From assembly GCA_012719595.1 (NCBI GenBank), contig JAAYAB010000232.1:1-33147 (forward strand): a stretch of DNA of 33,147 nt, written 5' to 3'. The position numbers were made by a program, and so were the translations under genes. This document shows, in pieces, positions 7,907 to 16,330 of this stretch. The first letter of the stretch is position 1, and every line of letters starts with the position of its first letter. This DNA comes from Bacillota bacterium. Its GTDB lineage: Bacteria > Bacillota > DTU014. A model generated the notes under the pieces. The model saw only the letters and a list, made by a program, of their open reading frames with translations, was not told the origin of the DNA and made no database searches.

Positions 7907-9985
7907 TCAGTCCGCTTGTTCCTCGACGACGTATGTGTAGGGATTCTCTGCCCGCTGAATTGCGTAGTAGACTGCTTTGTGCGGATCGAGGCCGATGTTC
8001 ATCGCATTATCCCTGAACTTCCTGCTGTACGCCCACGGGACTGTACCCATCGTCGAGATGCCTATCGAATCAAAGTTGTAGCCGGCACGCGTCTTGTAGT
8101 CTTTCAAGACCCAGAAGGTATACCCCACCACGAAGTCCTTATGGGCAGTCGCCTGATTGTAGTGAGAACGGAAGTTGGCTGCTTGCCAATGCTCCGATCC
8201 TGTCTGACTCGGAGATCCGGTCACGCCGAAGACCGACCATGATCCATTCTCAGTTATCAAAATGGGTTTGTCAGGGAACCTCCTATGAACACCATGCAGC
8301 ACACTGGTTAGATCTTCATTCTTGCCCCAGAAGAACCCGGCATACTCGTTGAAGCCGACTATGTCGGCATAGTGAAACGCTGTGTCGTTGGTGTCTCGCG
8401 CCGCCCACGAGACCGGGCGTCCTTGGATGTCAATCGCCTTTGTTATGTCGCACAGGTCCTTGATCCATGAGTTGTACTCTCCACCGTAAGAGACCTCATT
8501 GCACAAGCCCCAAATGATAATCGACGGATGGTTCAGGTTGTTCCATGTGGTCATCATGACCGCGGCCCGAGACAGCCCGTAACTGCGATACTGATTCCTG
8601 ACGGCCGCTTGATCCAGCCACATGTTCTCAGTTTCGTCCATCACCATTATTCCGTGGCGGTCGGCGTATTCGTAGGCATATGGATGCCGGTTGTAGTGGC
8701 TGTTGCGGATGAAGTTCATGTTCATCTCTTTGACCAGGCCCAGTTCGATATCATACTCTTCCTTCGTCATCGACCGGCCGCTTTGACTTGTCTCTTCGTG
8801 CCAATTCGTTCCCTTCAGGAACACCTGTTGATCGTTGAGCAGTATCTTCGTGCCATCCACCTTGAACTCGCGCATGCCATAGACAACAGACAATGAGTCA
8901 ATGAGGGCATCTCCTTCGTACAGCCTGACGAACGCCCTGTAGACGTTTGGTGCCGCATAGCTCCATTCCCTTGCGTCCGGGATCGCAATCGCCTGGTGCA
9001 CGACGCGAACCGTGTTGGGCTCAACTGCTATGCTCTTGCGTGTCCTTCCTCCGCCGGTGCCGCTCCCGGGATCGAATTCGACTGTGACCTCTCGCACGCG
9101 AGCATCGGTGTTGTAGATGACGGCATACATCTGCAACCAGTGGCCTTTCGCATTGGTCAGGATCTTGCTCACAGTGACCTTGTCTGTGCCCTCCAGATAG
9201 ACGTCTCTTGTAATGCCTGCGTAAGGCCAGTAGTCTACAGGTGCATGAGGGAGAGCATTGATGTCCTGAACTCGCTTGGCGTCCCCGAGTTCGAAGTAGT
9301 TCTCGAAATCAGGCCGGCGGAAGACGCGAACGGCGATCGTGTTTGTACCCGTTTTCAGGTACTTCGTTATGTCGACAGAAAAACTCGTATGACCGCTTTC
9401 GTGCGCTTCCACATATCCGCCGTTGACATAGATCCAACACCGGTAGTTCACTGCGAGGAAGTTCAGCTTGACATACCGGTCCAGCCAGGAATCATCGAGT
9501 TCAAACGTGCGCACGTACCAGGCGTACCCGTCATAGAACGGGTACCCCTCGCCCCAAACGTGATAGGGGCTGTAGTCGTACAGATCCCAACAACTGGGCA
9601 CATAGCGCTTTTCCCATGAGCTGTGGTCATGCAGCGGAGAATACCACTGCTCCTCGACTCCCCTGTCTTCGGGATCCCTTGCGAAGTACCACTCGCCGTT
9701 CAGCGTCATGTGATTGCGGCCCTCTTCTCTCGTTTCCCAGGTGTCAAAAGAGGGCACCGGCTGATCATACTGGTAGACGACATTCACCCCGTCGATCGTC
9801 TTCATCTGTGTGCGCATCGGCTCAACACCGAACCTGTTCTTCGTTTCTGCAGGACTGTTTATGACATATGGGCGTTCGTCTCCAACACCGCCGGGCTCAA
9901 TCGAGTTCGCGAACCCCTGCGATCCTGAACACGCTGCCAGACTGACAAGTGCAACCACGATCAGCAACACCTTCGTTTTTCCCAT
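7907..9985 (-). CDS. GH2-family glycosidase lipoprotein (beta-galactosidase/beta-glucuronidase type)
   Basis: The 692-residue enzyme should hydrolyse beta-linked galactosides or glucuronides outside the membrane. A lipoprotein signal ends in LAAC (Cys19). Residues about 92-265 are the GH2 sugar-binding sandwich (HMTLNGEWYFARDP, VPSCWDL, WIYVNGGYVEAHESGHT, PYAGITRDVYL), followed by an Ig-like domain to about 375 and a TIM barrel to the end (FLKGTNWHEE, MNFIRNSHY). The catalytic pair appears as Glu497 in IIIWGLCNEVSYGG (acid/base) and Glu579 in PILITENGSWS (nucleophile). The ATG at 9985 follows GAGGTGAC. It lies 39 bases downstream of the GH35 gene with no visible promoter between, so the two are probably cotranscribed. 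The exact sugar cannot be told from motifs. Confidence 0.9.
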   Translation of the reverse strand: MGKTKVLLIVVALVSLAACSGSQGFANSIEPGGVGDERPYVINSPAETKNRFGVEPMRTQMKTIDGVNVVYQYDQPVPSFDTWETREEGRNHMTLNGEWYFARDPEDRGVEEQWYSPLHDHSSWEKRYVPSCWDLYDYSPYHVWGEGYPFYDGYAWYVRTFELDDSWLDRYVKLNFLAVNYRCWIYVNGGYVEAHESGHTSFSVDITKYLKTGTNTIAVRVFRRPDFENYFELGDAKRVQDINALPHAPVDYWPYAGITRDVYLEGTDKVTVSKILTNAKGHWLQMYAVIYNTDARVREVTVEFDPGSGTGGGRTRKSIAVEPNTVRVVHQAIAIPDAREWSYAAPNVYRAFVRLYEGDALIDSLSVVYGMREFKVDGTKILLNDQQVFLKGTNWHEETSQSGRSMTKEEYDIELGLVKEMNMNFIRNSHYNRHPYAYEYADRHGIMVMDETENMWLDQAAVRNQYRSYGLSRAAVMMTTWNNLNHPSIIIWGLCNEVSYGGEYNSWIKDLCDITKAIDIQGRPVSWAARDTNDTAFHYADIVGFNEYAGFFWGKNEDLTSVLHGVHRRFPDKPILITENGSWSVFGVTGSPSQTGSEHWQAANFRSHYNQATAHKDFVVGYTFWVLKDYKTRAGYNFDSIGISTMGTVPWAYSRKFRDNAMNIGLDPHKAVYYAIQRAENPYTYVVEEQAD

Positions 9986-10024
9986 GTCACCTCAACCTGT
10001 CCTTCCCTATGCTGCGTCACTGTT

Positions 10025-12652
10025 CTAGCTGTCCAGGACGCTGACAATCAGGTCATCCAATATCGCTCCTTCGTCCTTGTTGACCGCTTCGACAAAGAAG
10101 ACGGCTCGGTTGTCGCTCTTCACCGGGTGACTTGGCAGATAGACCATGTTCGGGTTTCCACCGACCATGAACGGCCGATTGGGGCTGTCCAGCCATACCC
10201 GGCTGACTAAGCGACCGTTGTAGAATGCAGTGAGCTTCAGGTTCTTTCCTTTCGGGTACAGGTAGGCGTCCCTGTTGCCTAGTTGCGGCAGCTCGACAGT
10301 CAGTGCTGCCAGCTCTCCGGGTTTCACGGACAGCGGCAGACCGACCGGCACTTGCTCCGGTTCATTCAACAGGACCTCGAGGTCCTCTTCCTCGATGAAG
10401 TTCACACCGGTCAAGTGCGCTCGTTCGCCAAGGAGCAACTCCAGGTGCGACAAAGCACCCGGCTCATCCGTGCGTATCTCGATGACGTTGTCACCGTCGC
10501 TCAGATGACCACCTATCCCGACCACGTTGTTCAGCTGGCCGAAGCGCCCGGCCTCCTGTCCATTCACTTTGACTGTGGCCCTATGGCTCAGCGAGAGCCT
10601 GAGAAAAGCGCACGTTCCGGCCTTTTTTGCATAAGGAAGGTGGACGGTCAGCGTCTGAGCGTCATCCGACCATGAACCGTGGAGCTCTTCCTGATGCTTG
10701 ATCACGGTGACGCCAGACAACCCCTTCAAAGAGTCTAGATGCAGAGAAGGCAATGCCGCGTCGTGGAAATTGGTGTGGCCCCAGATCTCCGTCCTGATCA
10801 CCAGGCTGTTGTCATTGCCCAAGCTCTGTCTGTCGAGAGAGACATAGTGGTGGTTGTTGCACACTACGCTGGTGCCGAGATAGACGTCATTCAGGTAGAC
10901 GCTGCAGACGTCGCTCACCTCATTCACGAGCAAGCCGACGATACCGCCTTCGCCTGCAAACCTGAAATGGTAGTTCGCATAGCCGCGGAAGTGACCATAC
11001 TGCTCGATGCGCTTGACTTCGGTTGTCAGCAAGCAGCCTTTTTCGCAGAACCGCTCCAGCGGTATTCTGTGATAGCGTGTGATCAGCGGCTTGAGGAATC
11101 TAGAGCCTTTGACGAGTTCGTCTCTTGTCAGCGTCACTCCATATTGGGTGATCTGATCCACCAGTGCAGCACACTTCGGCGTAAGCGCATAGATCGTCAA
11201 ATCGAAGCGGTCGGCATTGATATAACAGCTCTCACCTGCACTGAGGTTCACAATCAGCCGTTCGCCCTCGAACTCGTATCTTCCGTTACACCGGATCGAT
11301 TGCACAGCTTCTTTCGGCAGCCTCAGCTGCATTTCCCCGACGTGATCCGTGTAAGTGACCAAGACATGGCGATCGTTCACTCTGAAATGCTGGGACAACT
11401 CCAGAGAGCTGAACACTATCTCGGCTTCTATGCCCAGGAAATCGAGCGGCGTATTCCACAAGAGAAAAGGTGCCTTGAGGCGCTTCAACTCTATGTCGCA
11501 GTTCTTGGGATAGGTCTCCGCTTCTATCTTGACCTTTATCGACTCGAGCTCGTTGCTGTAGTTTGTAGCGGTTGCCACATAGCCTCCGTCGTGCAGCTCC
11601 AACATATGCGGGTAGCTCTTGATATCGTCCTTGCCGATGAACTCGATCTCCTTCTCTACGATCCGGCTCCGGCCGAGCTTCTCTTTGAAGAGGCGAATGA
11701 AGTTCGACAGCAGTCGAGCTTCGTAGAACTCTTCGCTCACTTCGCCTTGCCCGTTTATGAGTCCGCCGAAGTTGTAATCGCTCGCAAGAAACGACAACGG
11801 TCTGCCCCAGTTGTTGATGGCGTTGGTAAACCCGAAGCACGTGCCGCCGACCTGGTTGAAGGGTCCGAGCAGTTTTGCCCCGTTCAGCATCAGCCGGCGC
11901 AGCAAGTGATGATCGCGATTCGTTTCTGTGACCATCAACGGGTAATCTCTTTCCCGCATGTATTTGTAGTAATGGACAGTTCGCGCTTCCAGTTTGGGGG
12001 TCCCTAGATCCGGATAGATGTTCATTGTCGGCATCACGCCTTCGGCAAGACCTGTAGCGCGCTCGATATCGAAGTTGCCGACACACGCGAATACCGGGAC
12101 CGTGATCCCGTATTCCTCGGCCATTTCTCTCAATCGCTCTATGTAGCGCCCTGGATCTTCGCAGCGTTTGTAGAAGTCCAGCTCGTTCTCTAGCTGGAAC
12201 GCCAGCACGGTTCCATCTTGATCGAGTTGGTACTTGGCGATTACGGGAACGATGCGTCGATACCACTGATCCACATGACCCAAGAACGTCTCATCGCAGT
12301 CGCGTACTTTGATGCCCTTTGCATGTAGGTAGGCAGGCAGCCCGCCGCCGTCCCATTCGCCGCAAATATAAGGGCCCGGCCGGGCCACCACGTACAGCTC
12401 GTATTGTCGCGCCAATCGCAGGAAACGTTCGACGTCTCGGTCACCGGAGAAGTCCCACTCGCCTTCCCTCAGCTCATGGAAGTTCCACGGGAAGTAGACA
12501 TCGATGCAATTGTAGCCGGCTCTCTTGATCTTGCGCATGCGGTCTTCCCACAAGTGGTGAGGGACGCGGTAGTAGAACAACGAACCGCACAGTATTACCG
12601 TAGCTCGGTTGTCGACAAAGATTCCGTCCCTGTTCACGACCACGCGACTCAT
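10025..12652 (-). CDS. GH35-type beta-galactosidase, cytoplasmic
   Basis: The product (about 875 residues) hydrolyses terminal beta-galactosides by a retaining mechanism if it behaves like its family. The GH35 signature is clear: GSLFYYRVPHHLWEDRMRKIKRAGYNC near the start, then YVVARPGPYICGEWDGGGLPAYL. The acid/base glutamate is probably Glu157 in QLENEL and the nucleophile Glu243 in LMVTETNRDHH. The C-terminal half holds beta-sandwich domains. No signal peptide is present, unlike the GH2 lipoprotein next to it, so it probably acts on imported sugar. I chose the ATG at 12652 because AAGGTGA lies 8 bases before it; a GTG at 12664 is in frame but too close to that site. It is the first gene of the locus, under its own operator-controlled promoter. 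Confidence 0.9.
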   Translation of the reverse strand: MSRVVVNRDGIFVDNRATVILCGSLFYYRVPHHLWEDRMRKIKRAGYNCIDVYFPWNFHELREGEWDFSGDRDVERFLRLARQYELYVVARPGPYICGEWDGGGLPAYLHAKGIKVRDCDETFLGHVDQWYRRIVPVIAKYQLDQDGTVLAFQLENELDFYKRCEDPGRYIERLREMAEEYGITVPVFACVGNFDIERATGLAEGVMPTMNIYPDLGTPKLEARTVHYYKYMRERDYPLMVTETNRDHHLLRRLMLNGAKLLGPFNQVGGTCFGFTNAINNWGRPLSFLASDYNFGGLINGQGEVSEEFYEARLLSNFIRLFKEKLGRSRIVEKEIEFIGKDDIKSYPHMLELHDGGYVATATNYSNELESIKVKIEAETYPKNCDIELKRLKAPFLLWNTPLDFLGIEAEIVFSSLELSQHFRVNDRHVLVTYTDHVGEMQLRLPKEAVQSIRCNGRYEFEGERLIVNLSAGESCYINADRFDLTIYALTPKCAALVDQITQYGVTLTRDELVKGSRFLKPLITRYHRIPLERFCEKGCLLTTEVKRIEQYGHFRGYANYHFRFAGEGGIVGLLVNEVSDVCSVYLNDVYLGTSVVCNNHHYVSLDRQSLGNDNSLVIRTEIWGHTNFHDAALPSLHLDSLKGLSGVTVIKHQEELHGSWSDDAQTLTVHLPYAKKAGTCAFLRLSLSHRATVKVNGQEAGRFGQLNNVVGIGGHLSDGDNVIEIRTDEPGALSHLELLLGERAHLTGVNFIEEEDLEVLLNEPEQVPVGLPLSVKPGELAALTVELPQLGNRDAYLYPKGKNLKLTAFYNGRLVSRVWLDSPNRPFMVGGNPNMVYLPSHPVKSDNRAVFFVEAVNKDEGAILDDLIVSVLDS

Positions 12653-12711
12653 GTATGCACTCACCTTCTCACTCGTAGTCCCTGTTGATCATCCTTTGGT
12701 GCCGACGCCTG

Positions 12712-12741
12712 TTTGTACCGACTTGGTACAATTGGAGTCAA
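12712..12741 (-). promoter_or_regulatory. Sigma-A-like promoter of the glycosidase genes
   Basis: On the minus strand TTGACT (12736-12741) and TACAAA (12712-12717) are separated by 18 bases, 5/6 and 4/6 matches to consensus. The predicted start lies near 12705, about 50 bases before the GH35 ATG. It is weaker than the transporter promoter, and its spacer carries a palindrome. Confidence 0.6.
12713..12731. promoter_or_regulatory. Palindromic operator TTGTACC-N5-GGTACAA
   Basis: TTGTACCGACTTGGTACAA has perfect 7-base arms and a 5-base spacer. It covers most of the promoter spacer and overlaps the -10, the usual place for a repressor that blocks RNA polymerase. The TTGTAC half-site recalls GntR/AraR-type operators, but the arm spacing differs. 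It is unlike the TGATAACGTTATCA operators of the transporter promoter, so a second regulator is likely. None is encoded in the window. Confidence 0.65.
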
Positions 12742-12914
12742 AGACCTCTTTTCCTGCTTGCCTGGTGCCGGTCATCAACCGGCGCCTGTAGCGCGCATCC
12801 GGTCTTCACATACCCGAGTCGATAACCGGAGACCATAACCAGAGGCGCGATTGAGCCTGGGCTGTGATTCGTGAGGCCCGGCTTTACTGAGCTCGCCTTG
12901 ATGGGGGTTGGGCG

Positions 12915-13367
12915 ATGGATGGCATAAACGTGCTCGCTCTCGTGGCGGCCGGCATCGCTGGAGCTACGATGGCAACACAGGGGAAGCTGAACTCTCAACT
13001 GTCCAAGGATCTGGGTTTGTTCGGCGCCACCTTTGTCGTGCATCTGCTCGCGACTATCATTCTGGCTGTCCTGGTGCTCATAGCGGGGATTGAGCGCGGC
13101 AATCTGGCCGGCATAGCCAAGGTGAAGTGGTATACGCTCCTCGGAGGGCCTCTCAGCATTGTGATCATCTACAGCGTGGCGTACAGCTTGGGAAAGGTCA
13201 GCACAGCCGCGGGCACGACCGGTATCATCGTGCTGCAGCTGCTGACAGCCGCGCTGATCGATCACCTCGGGATCCTTGGGGCAGAGCGGCTGCCGTTCAC
13301 ACCGGCAAAAGCCCTTGCCGTCGCACTCATAGGTGTCGGCGCCAGGATCCTGCTGATGAGCAAGTAG
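12915..13367 (+). CDS. YdcZ/DUF606-family small membrane transporter
   Basis: This is the only plus-strand gene. The 150-residue protein has about five hydrophobic segments and the features of the YdcZ family, a half-size relative of EamA drug/metabolite transporters (ATMATQGKLNSQLSKDLG near the start, YTLLGGPLSIVIIYSVAYSLGKVSTAAG in the middle, RLPFTPAKALAVALIGVGARILL at the end). Full length for the family is about 140-150 residues, so it appears intact. The ATG follows a G-rich stretch (GGGGGTTGGGC) rather than a standard ribosome site. It is divergent from the GH35 gene and convergent with the ZIP transporter. Substrate is unknown, and paired YdcZ proteins usual in other genomes are absent here. 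Confidence 0.85.
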   Translation: MDGINVLALVAAGIAGATMATQGKLNSQLSKDLGLFGATFVVHLLATIILAVLVLIAGIERGNLAGIAKVKWYTLLGGPLSIVIIYSVAYSLGKVSTAAGTTGIIVLQLLTAALIDHLGILGAERLPFTPAKALAVALIGVGARILLMSK

Positions 13368-13392
13368 CAGGTGCCGGCGAGTGTGAGCGGGA

Positions 13393-14130
13393 CTACACTG
13401 CCCATACCACAGCCAGGCCAAGGAGCGTTCCGATCAAAAACCCCACCAGCGCGCTGAACACATTGGAAAGGCGGACAGCTCCAGGAATCAGTTCTGCCAC
13501 GCTAACGTATACCATGGCGCCGGAGGAAAAGGCCAGGCTCAAACCGAGAAAATACCGTGATATGCCGCCAAGATAGGCGGCAACGAGGGCTCCCAATCCC
13601 ATTGGCAACCCTGCGAGAGCAGTGGCGAGGAATATCGCACCTGAACCGGTGCCGCCCAGACGGAAGGGGACCGACATTGCCATGCCTTCAGGGACGTTGT
13701 GAATGGCGACCAGAATCGCCACAGTGATTCCGAGTTCCACCATTACCATGACGCTTGCCCCGATGGCCAGCCCCTCTGCGAAGTTGTGCAGCGCAATGGC
13801 AGTGCTGACAGCAACACCCATTGACAGCAGCGCATCTTCGCGGTTGGACAGCTTGCTGTCTCGCGCTCGCAGGAGCCTCTCAGACGCGAGAATCGTCAGG
13901 CCGCCTGCTACAGCGGCCGCTGCAGCTCTGATGGCACCTGCCGCGGCTATGGCGCCCGGCGCCATGTCGAACACCACCAGAGAAAGCATCACGCCCCCGG
14001 CGAATGCCAACAGGGGCGCGAGACACCTATATGCAATCCGTCCGAAGAGGACGACTATCAGCCCGCCCAGACCGGTACCTCCGACTCCTGCAACCAGGCC
14101 GAGAACCGCAGTGGCGACCAGTATCCGCAC
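13393..14130 (-). CDS. ZIP-family metal transporter
   Basis: The protein should import a divalent metal such as zinc. About eight hydrophobic segments are visible. The family metal-site motifs HNFAEGLAIG (fourth membrane segment) and HNVPEGMAMS (fifth) are intact. The loop between segments three and four (ERLLRARDSKLSNRED) is short and lacks the usual His-rich stretch. I chose the GTG at 14130 because GGAGAGG lies 6 bases before it; an ATG at 14145 is in frame but has no ribosome site. It ends 25 bases from the end of the convergent YdcZ-type gene, with no clear terminator between. It lies 95 bases downstream of rsfS and may be read from that operon; no metal-responsive operator was recognised. 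Confidence 0.88.
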   Translation of the reverse strand: MRILVATAVLGLVAGVGGTGLGGLIVVLFGRIAYRCLAPLLAFAGGVMLSLVVFDMAPGAIAAAGAIRAAAAAVAGGLTILASERLLRARDSKLSNREDALLSMGVAVSTAIALHNFAEGLAIGASVMVMVELGITVAILVAIHNVPEGMAMSVPFRLGGTGSGAIFLATALAGLPMGLGALVAAYLGGISRYFLGLSLAFSSGAMVYVSVAELIPGAVRLSNVFSALVGFLIGTLLGLAVVWAV

Positions 14131-14225
14131 ATTCAGCCTCTCCATATGTCGTAGTCAAGTCGGTTAATCTTATGAGGCCGGCAGAGACCTTATTCCAGGC
14201 TCATAGCCTCTGTTCCACGTCCAGT

Positions 14226-14603
14226 TCAGGTCTGATCGCTGTCCTGAGTCAGAAATGCTTCAACTGGGGTAGGTCTGGCATCTCTCCAGAGACGCTCGAG
14301 GCTGTAGTACTCCCGCTGCGTTGGAAGAAACAGGTGCACAATGACAGACGAGAAGTCATGCAGGATCCACCCTGCCTCGGCAGAGCCCTCCTTTCGGTGC
14401 CATGTCGTAGCGAGTTCCTCCGCCTTCTGATCCAGAGCTTCGTTTACCGAGTTGATGTGAGGATTGCTCCGGCATGTGCAAAGAACGAAGTAGTCTGCGA
14501 TCAACGATACCTCGCTGATCTCAAGGATAAGGATGTCTTCTGCCTTTCTGTCCACGAGCGACTGGACGATAGCAGCCGCCAGGTTTCTAGAATCTGATGA
14601 CAA
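14226..14603 (-). CDS. rsfS: Ribosomal silencing factor RsfS
   Basis: RsfS binds ribosomal protein L14 on the large subunit and blocks joining of the small subunit during starvation. The family core is present: NLAAAIVQSLVDRKAEDILILEISEVSLIADYFVLCT, SNPHINSVNEAL and GWILHDFSSVIVHLFLPTQREYYSLERLW. I chose the TTG at 14603 because GGAGGTG lies 5 bases before it and the resulting 125 residues fit the family; the ATG at 14648 would add 15 unusual residues and has no ribosome site. It is the last gene of the spo0B-obg-proBA-nadD-yqeK operon, the normal partner of nadD and yqeK in Bacillota. Confidence 0.93.
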   Translation of the reverse strand: MSSDSRNLAAAIVQSLVDRKAEDILILEISEVSLIADYFVLCTCRSNPHINSVNEALDQKAEELATTWHRKEGSAEAGWILHDFSSVIVHLFLPTQREYYSLERLWRDARPTPVEAFLTQDSDQT

Positions 14604-14634
14604 CCAAACACCTCCATGAATGTGATCAAGCAAG

Positions 14635-15660
14635 CTACCTCGAGCCATCTACGCCTTCGAGCTCAAGTGTCGACAATGCGAAGTCTGAAACAGTCCTGTA
14701 GCTCGTGAGGTCGTCGTCTCCCCTCAGCTCGTCTGTGATGACTACGAGGCGGTACCTGTCCATCTCGGCCCACCGCAGCGACTCGACGATTCCAACTGCG
14801 GCCGGCAGACTGATGTTGGTCTTTATCAGAGCGAACATATCCCGTACCAGAGACGGAAGCGCTCCGATAGTGCTGCGCTCCGAGACCCGAGCTCTGAGTC
14901 CCTGCAGGAATGCAGCCTGCCTCGCAAGCCTAGCACGCTCGTCGCCGGACCACTTGTACCGGATGTAGGCCAGCGCTTCTCTCCCGTTGAGGCGGCGCAA
15001 GCCCGGCTGGATCGCTACGCGCGACCCGTCAGCGCTCCTGACACCAATGGACTGCTTCACCTCGACCTCGATGCCGCCAAGCTTGTCGATGATTGACTCA
15101 AACACCTGATAGTCCAGGACCACGTACTGGGTGAGCGGAAGTGAGAGGAGTTCACCAATCAGCCGAGCCACGACTTCCGGTCCAAACTCGGCATAGACTG
15201 ACTCTATGCTTCCCACGTCTCTCAATGGCTGGTCAGGCGCAAGAGAGATCAGAACCGGATCGGAAGTCTGCTTCTCGATCCCGATCACGGCAACCGCGTC
15301 GGGACGCGATGTCTCGCCGTAGCGCTCAACTCCGAACACTGCGACTAACGGACGCTCTCCCAGCACACCGGCAGTGCCGGCTGAATCCCCGGTTGCAGCG
15401 CCCTGGTCCTTGGAGGTGTCTCCTGCGTCCTGACCGCTCGGTGATGTCGGCGACGTCTGTTCTTCGCCCGGGCTGGTGCCCGCACTCCCGGCGGCACTGT
15501 CGCCGCCCTCCACCCTCTCAAGAATGCTCGACGACGCCTGTTGGTCTGGCGGTTCGTCTGGACGCAAAGCATGCCACACGATCAGACCCGTACCTAAAAC
15601 CACAATGAGAATAGCAGCTATCAATCCTAACTTCGATCGTATTTTAGCTAGGTCTGCCAC
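14635..15660 (-). CDS. LCP (LytR-CpsA-Psr) family protein with altered active-site motifs
   Basis: LCP proteins transfer wall polymers onto peptidoglycan from the outer face of the membrane. This one has one membrane segment (LGLIAAILIVVLGTGLIVWHAL), then a low-complexity Ser/Gly/Thr/Glu/Gln linker of about 65 residues, then the LCP domain (from PLVAVFGVERYG). Recognisable family parts are YVVLDYQVFESIIDKLGGIEV, RLNGREALAYIRY and DERARLARQAAFLQGL. Two usual acidic/basic sites are changed: the G-x-D strand reads FGVERYG, and the S-[IL]-P-R-D loop reads SLAPDQ with no arginine. I chose the GTG at 15660 because AAGGAG lies 8 bases before it; the GTG at 15669 lies inside that site. The gene overlaps yqeK by 17 bases. 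A LytR-like gene between yqeK and rsfS is common in Clostridia. Confidence 0.85.
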   Translation of the reverse strand: MADLAKIRSKLGLIAAILIVVLGTGLIVWHALRPDEPPDQQASSSILERVEGGDSAAGSAGTSPGEEQTSPTSPSGQDAGDTSKDQGAATGDSAGTAGVLGERPLVAVFGVERYGETSRPDAVAVIGIEKQTSDPVLISLAPDQPLRDVGSIESVYAEFGPEVVARLIGELLSLPLTQYVVLDYQVFESIIDKLGGIEVEVKQSIGVRSADGSRVAIQPGLRRLNGREALAYIRYKWSGDERARLARQAAFLQGLRARVSERSTIGALPSLVRDMFALIKTNISLPAAVGIVESLRWAEMDRYRLVVITDELRGDDDLTSYRTVSDFALSTLELEGVDGSR

Positions 15661-16330
15661 ACTCGTCACTCCTTACCGGCCCACGCGCCGTAGACTCCAA
15701 GTAACGGGTCAACAGGTCATTTCTGGCCTCGAGTGTACGGGGATGGATCATTCTGTCCGACTGCAGCAAGTGCGTCATGGTGGAGGCATATCCTTTGAGC
15801 GCGGCCAACTCCAACGAGTGCCTTGCCGCCCGGCGGATCTCGTCGACGCCGGGAAATCTGCGGTTCGGCTCTATGTAGTCCGCTACGAAGAGAATCAAGT
15901 CCAGCTTGCGCATGCCAACGCATCCGGTCGTGTGCACTGCTATCGCATGCAGGATGTCGGTGTCCCTGATACCGAACACGTCCCTTGCGAGGAAAGCGGC
16001 TACAAGTGCGTGCAGGAGCGAGTAATCATTCGCCCGCCATTCATCCGGGTCAATGCCGTACCGCTGCGCTGCATCGAGCAGCTCGCGATCCTCGAGATCC
16101 CTGGCGCAATCATGCACGAGGCCTGCTAATCTCGCTTTGAGAGGGTCCGCACCGTATCTCACTGCCAGGAATTCGCATTCGTCCCGGACCGCGAGCGAAT
16201 GCGCCAGCTTCGAGGTGCTCATGATCCCTCTCAGCCTCTCCACAATTGCTGCCTCATCGGCCGTTTCCCGCCGGATAGCGGCCTCGTCTACATTGTACGA
16301 CCTAGCCAGCAAGATGTCCAGCTCATCCAC
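15644..16330 (-). CDS. yqeK: YqeK HD-domain Ap4A hydrolase
   Basis: YqeK of Bacillota cleaves diadenosine tetraphosphate symmetrically to ADP. The HD-superfamily metal ligands are visible: H in KLAHSLAV, HD in AGLVHDCARD, H in YSLLHALVAAF, H in AIAVHTTGCVGM and D in ILFVADYIEPNRRFPGVDEIR. I chose the GTG at 16330, which overlaps the end of nadD by 8 bases and has GGGG 10 bases upstream. The 228 residues include about 30 more at the N-terminus than the usual 190-residue family member, and a C-terminal tail that overlaps the LCP gene. A TTG at 16369 is possible but less likely. nadD-yqeK-rsfS is a classical gene group. Confidence 0.9.
   Translation of the reverse strand: MDELDILLARSYNVDEAAIRRETADEAAIVERLRGIMSTSKLAHSLAVRDECEFLAVRYGADPLKARLAGLVHDCARDLEDRELLDAAQRYGIDPDEWRANDYSLLHALVAAFLARDVFGIRDTDILHAIAVHTTGCVGMRKLDLILFVADYIEPNRRFPGVDEIRRAARHSLELAALKGYASTMTHLLQSDRMIHPRTLEARNDLLTRYLESTARGPVRSDECGRPS

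Noticed and set aside
10739-12007. A 422-codon open frame on the plus strand opposite the GH35 gene
   Set aside because: It lies wholly inside a well-supported gene, has no ribosome site or recognisable domain, and long antisense frames are expected opposite GC-rich coding sequence.
12764-12786. Stem-loop GGTGCCGGT-CATCA-ACCGGCGCC upstream of the GH35 promoter
   Set aside because: A good 9-base stem (one G-U), but no T-tract on either strand and no gene ends there, so it is not a terminator. It may be an extra regulatory site but nothing supports a specific role.
12738-13421. A 227-codon minus-strand frame across the YdcZ-type gene
   Set aside because: The plus-strand product has clear membrane segments and family motifs; the antisense product has scattered Cys, His and Arg and no recognisable pattern.
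14146-14225. Possible terminator after rsfS
   Set aside because: Only a 5-base stem (AGGCT/AGCCT) without a T-tract is present, so an operon end here cannot be claimed.
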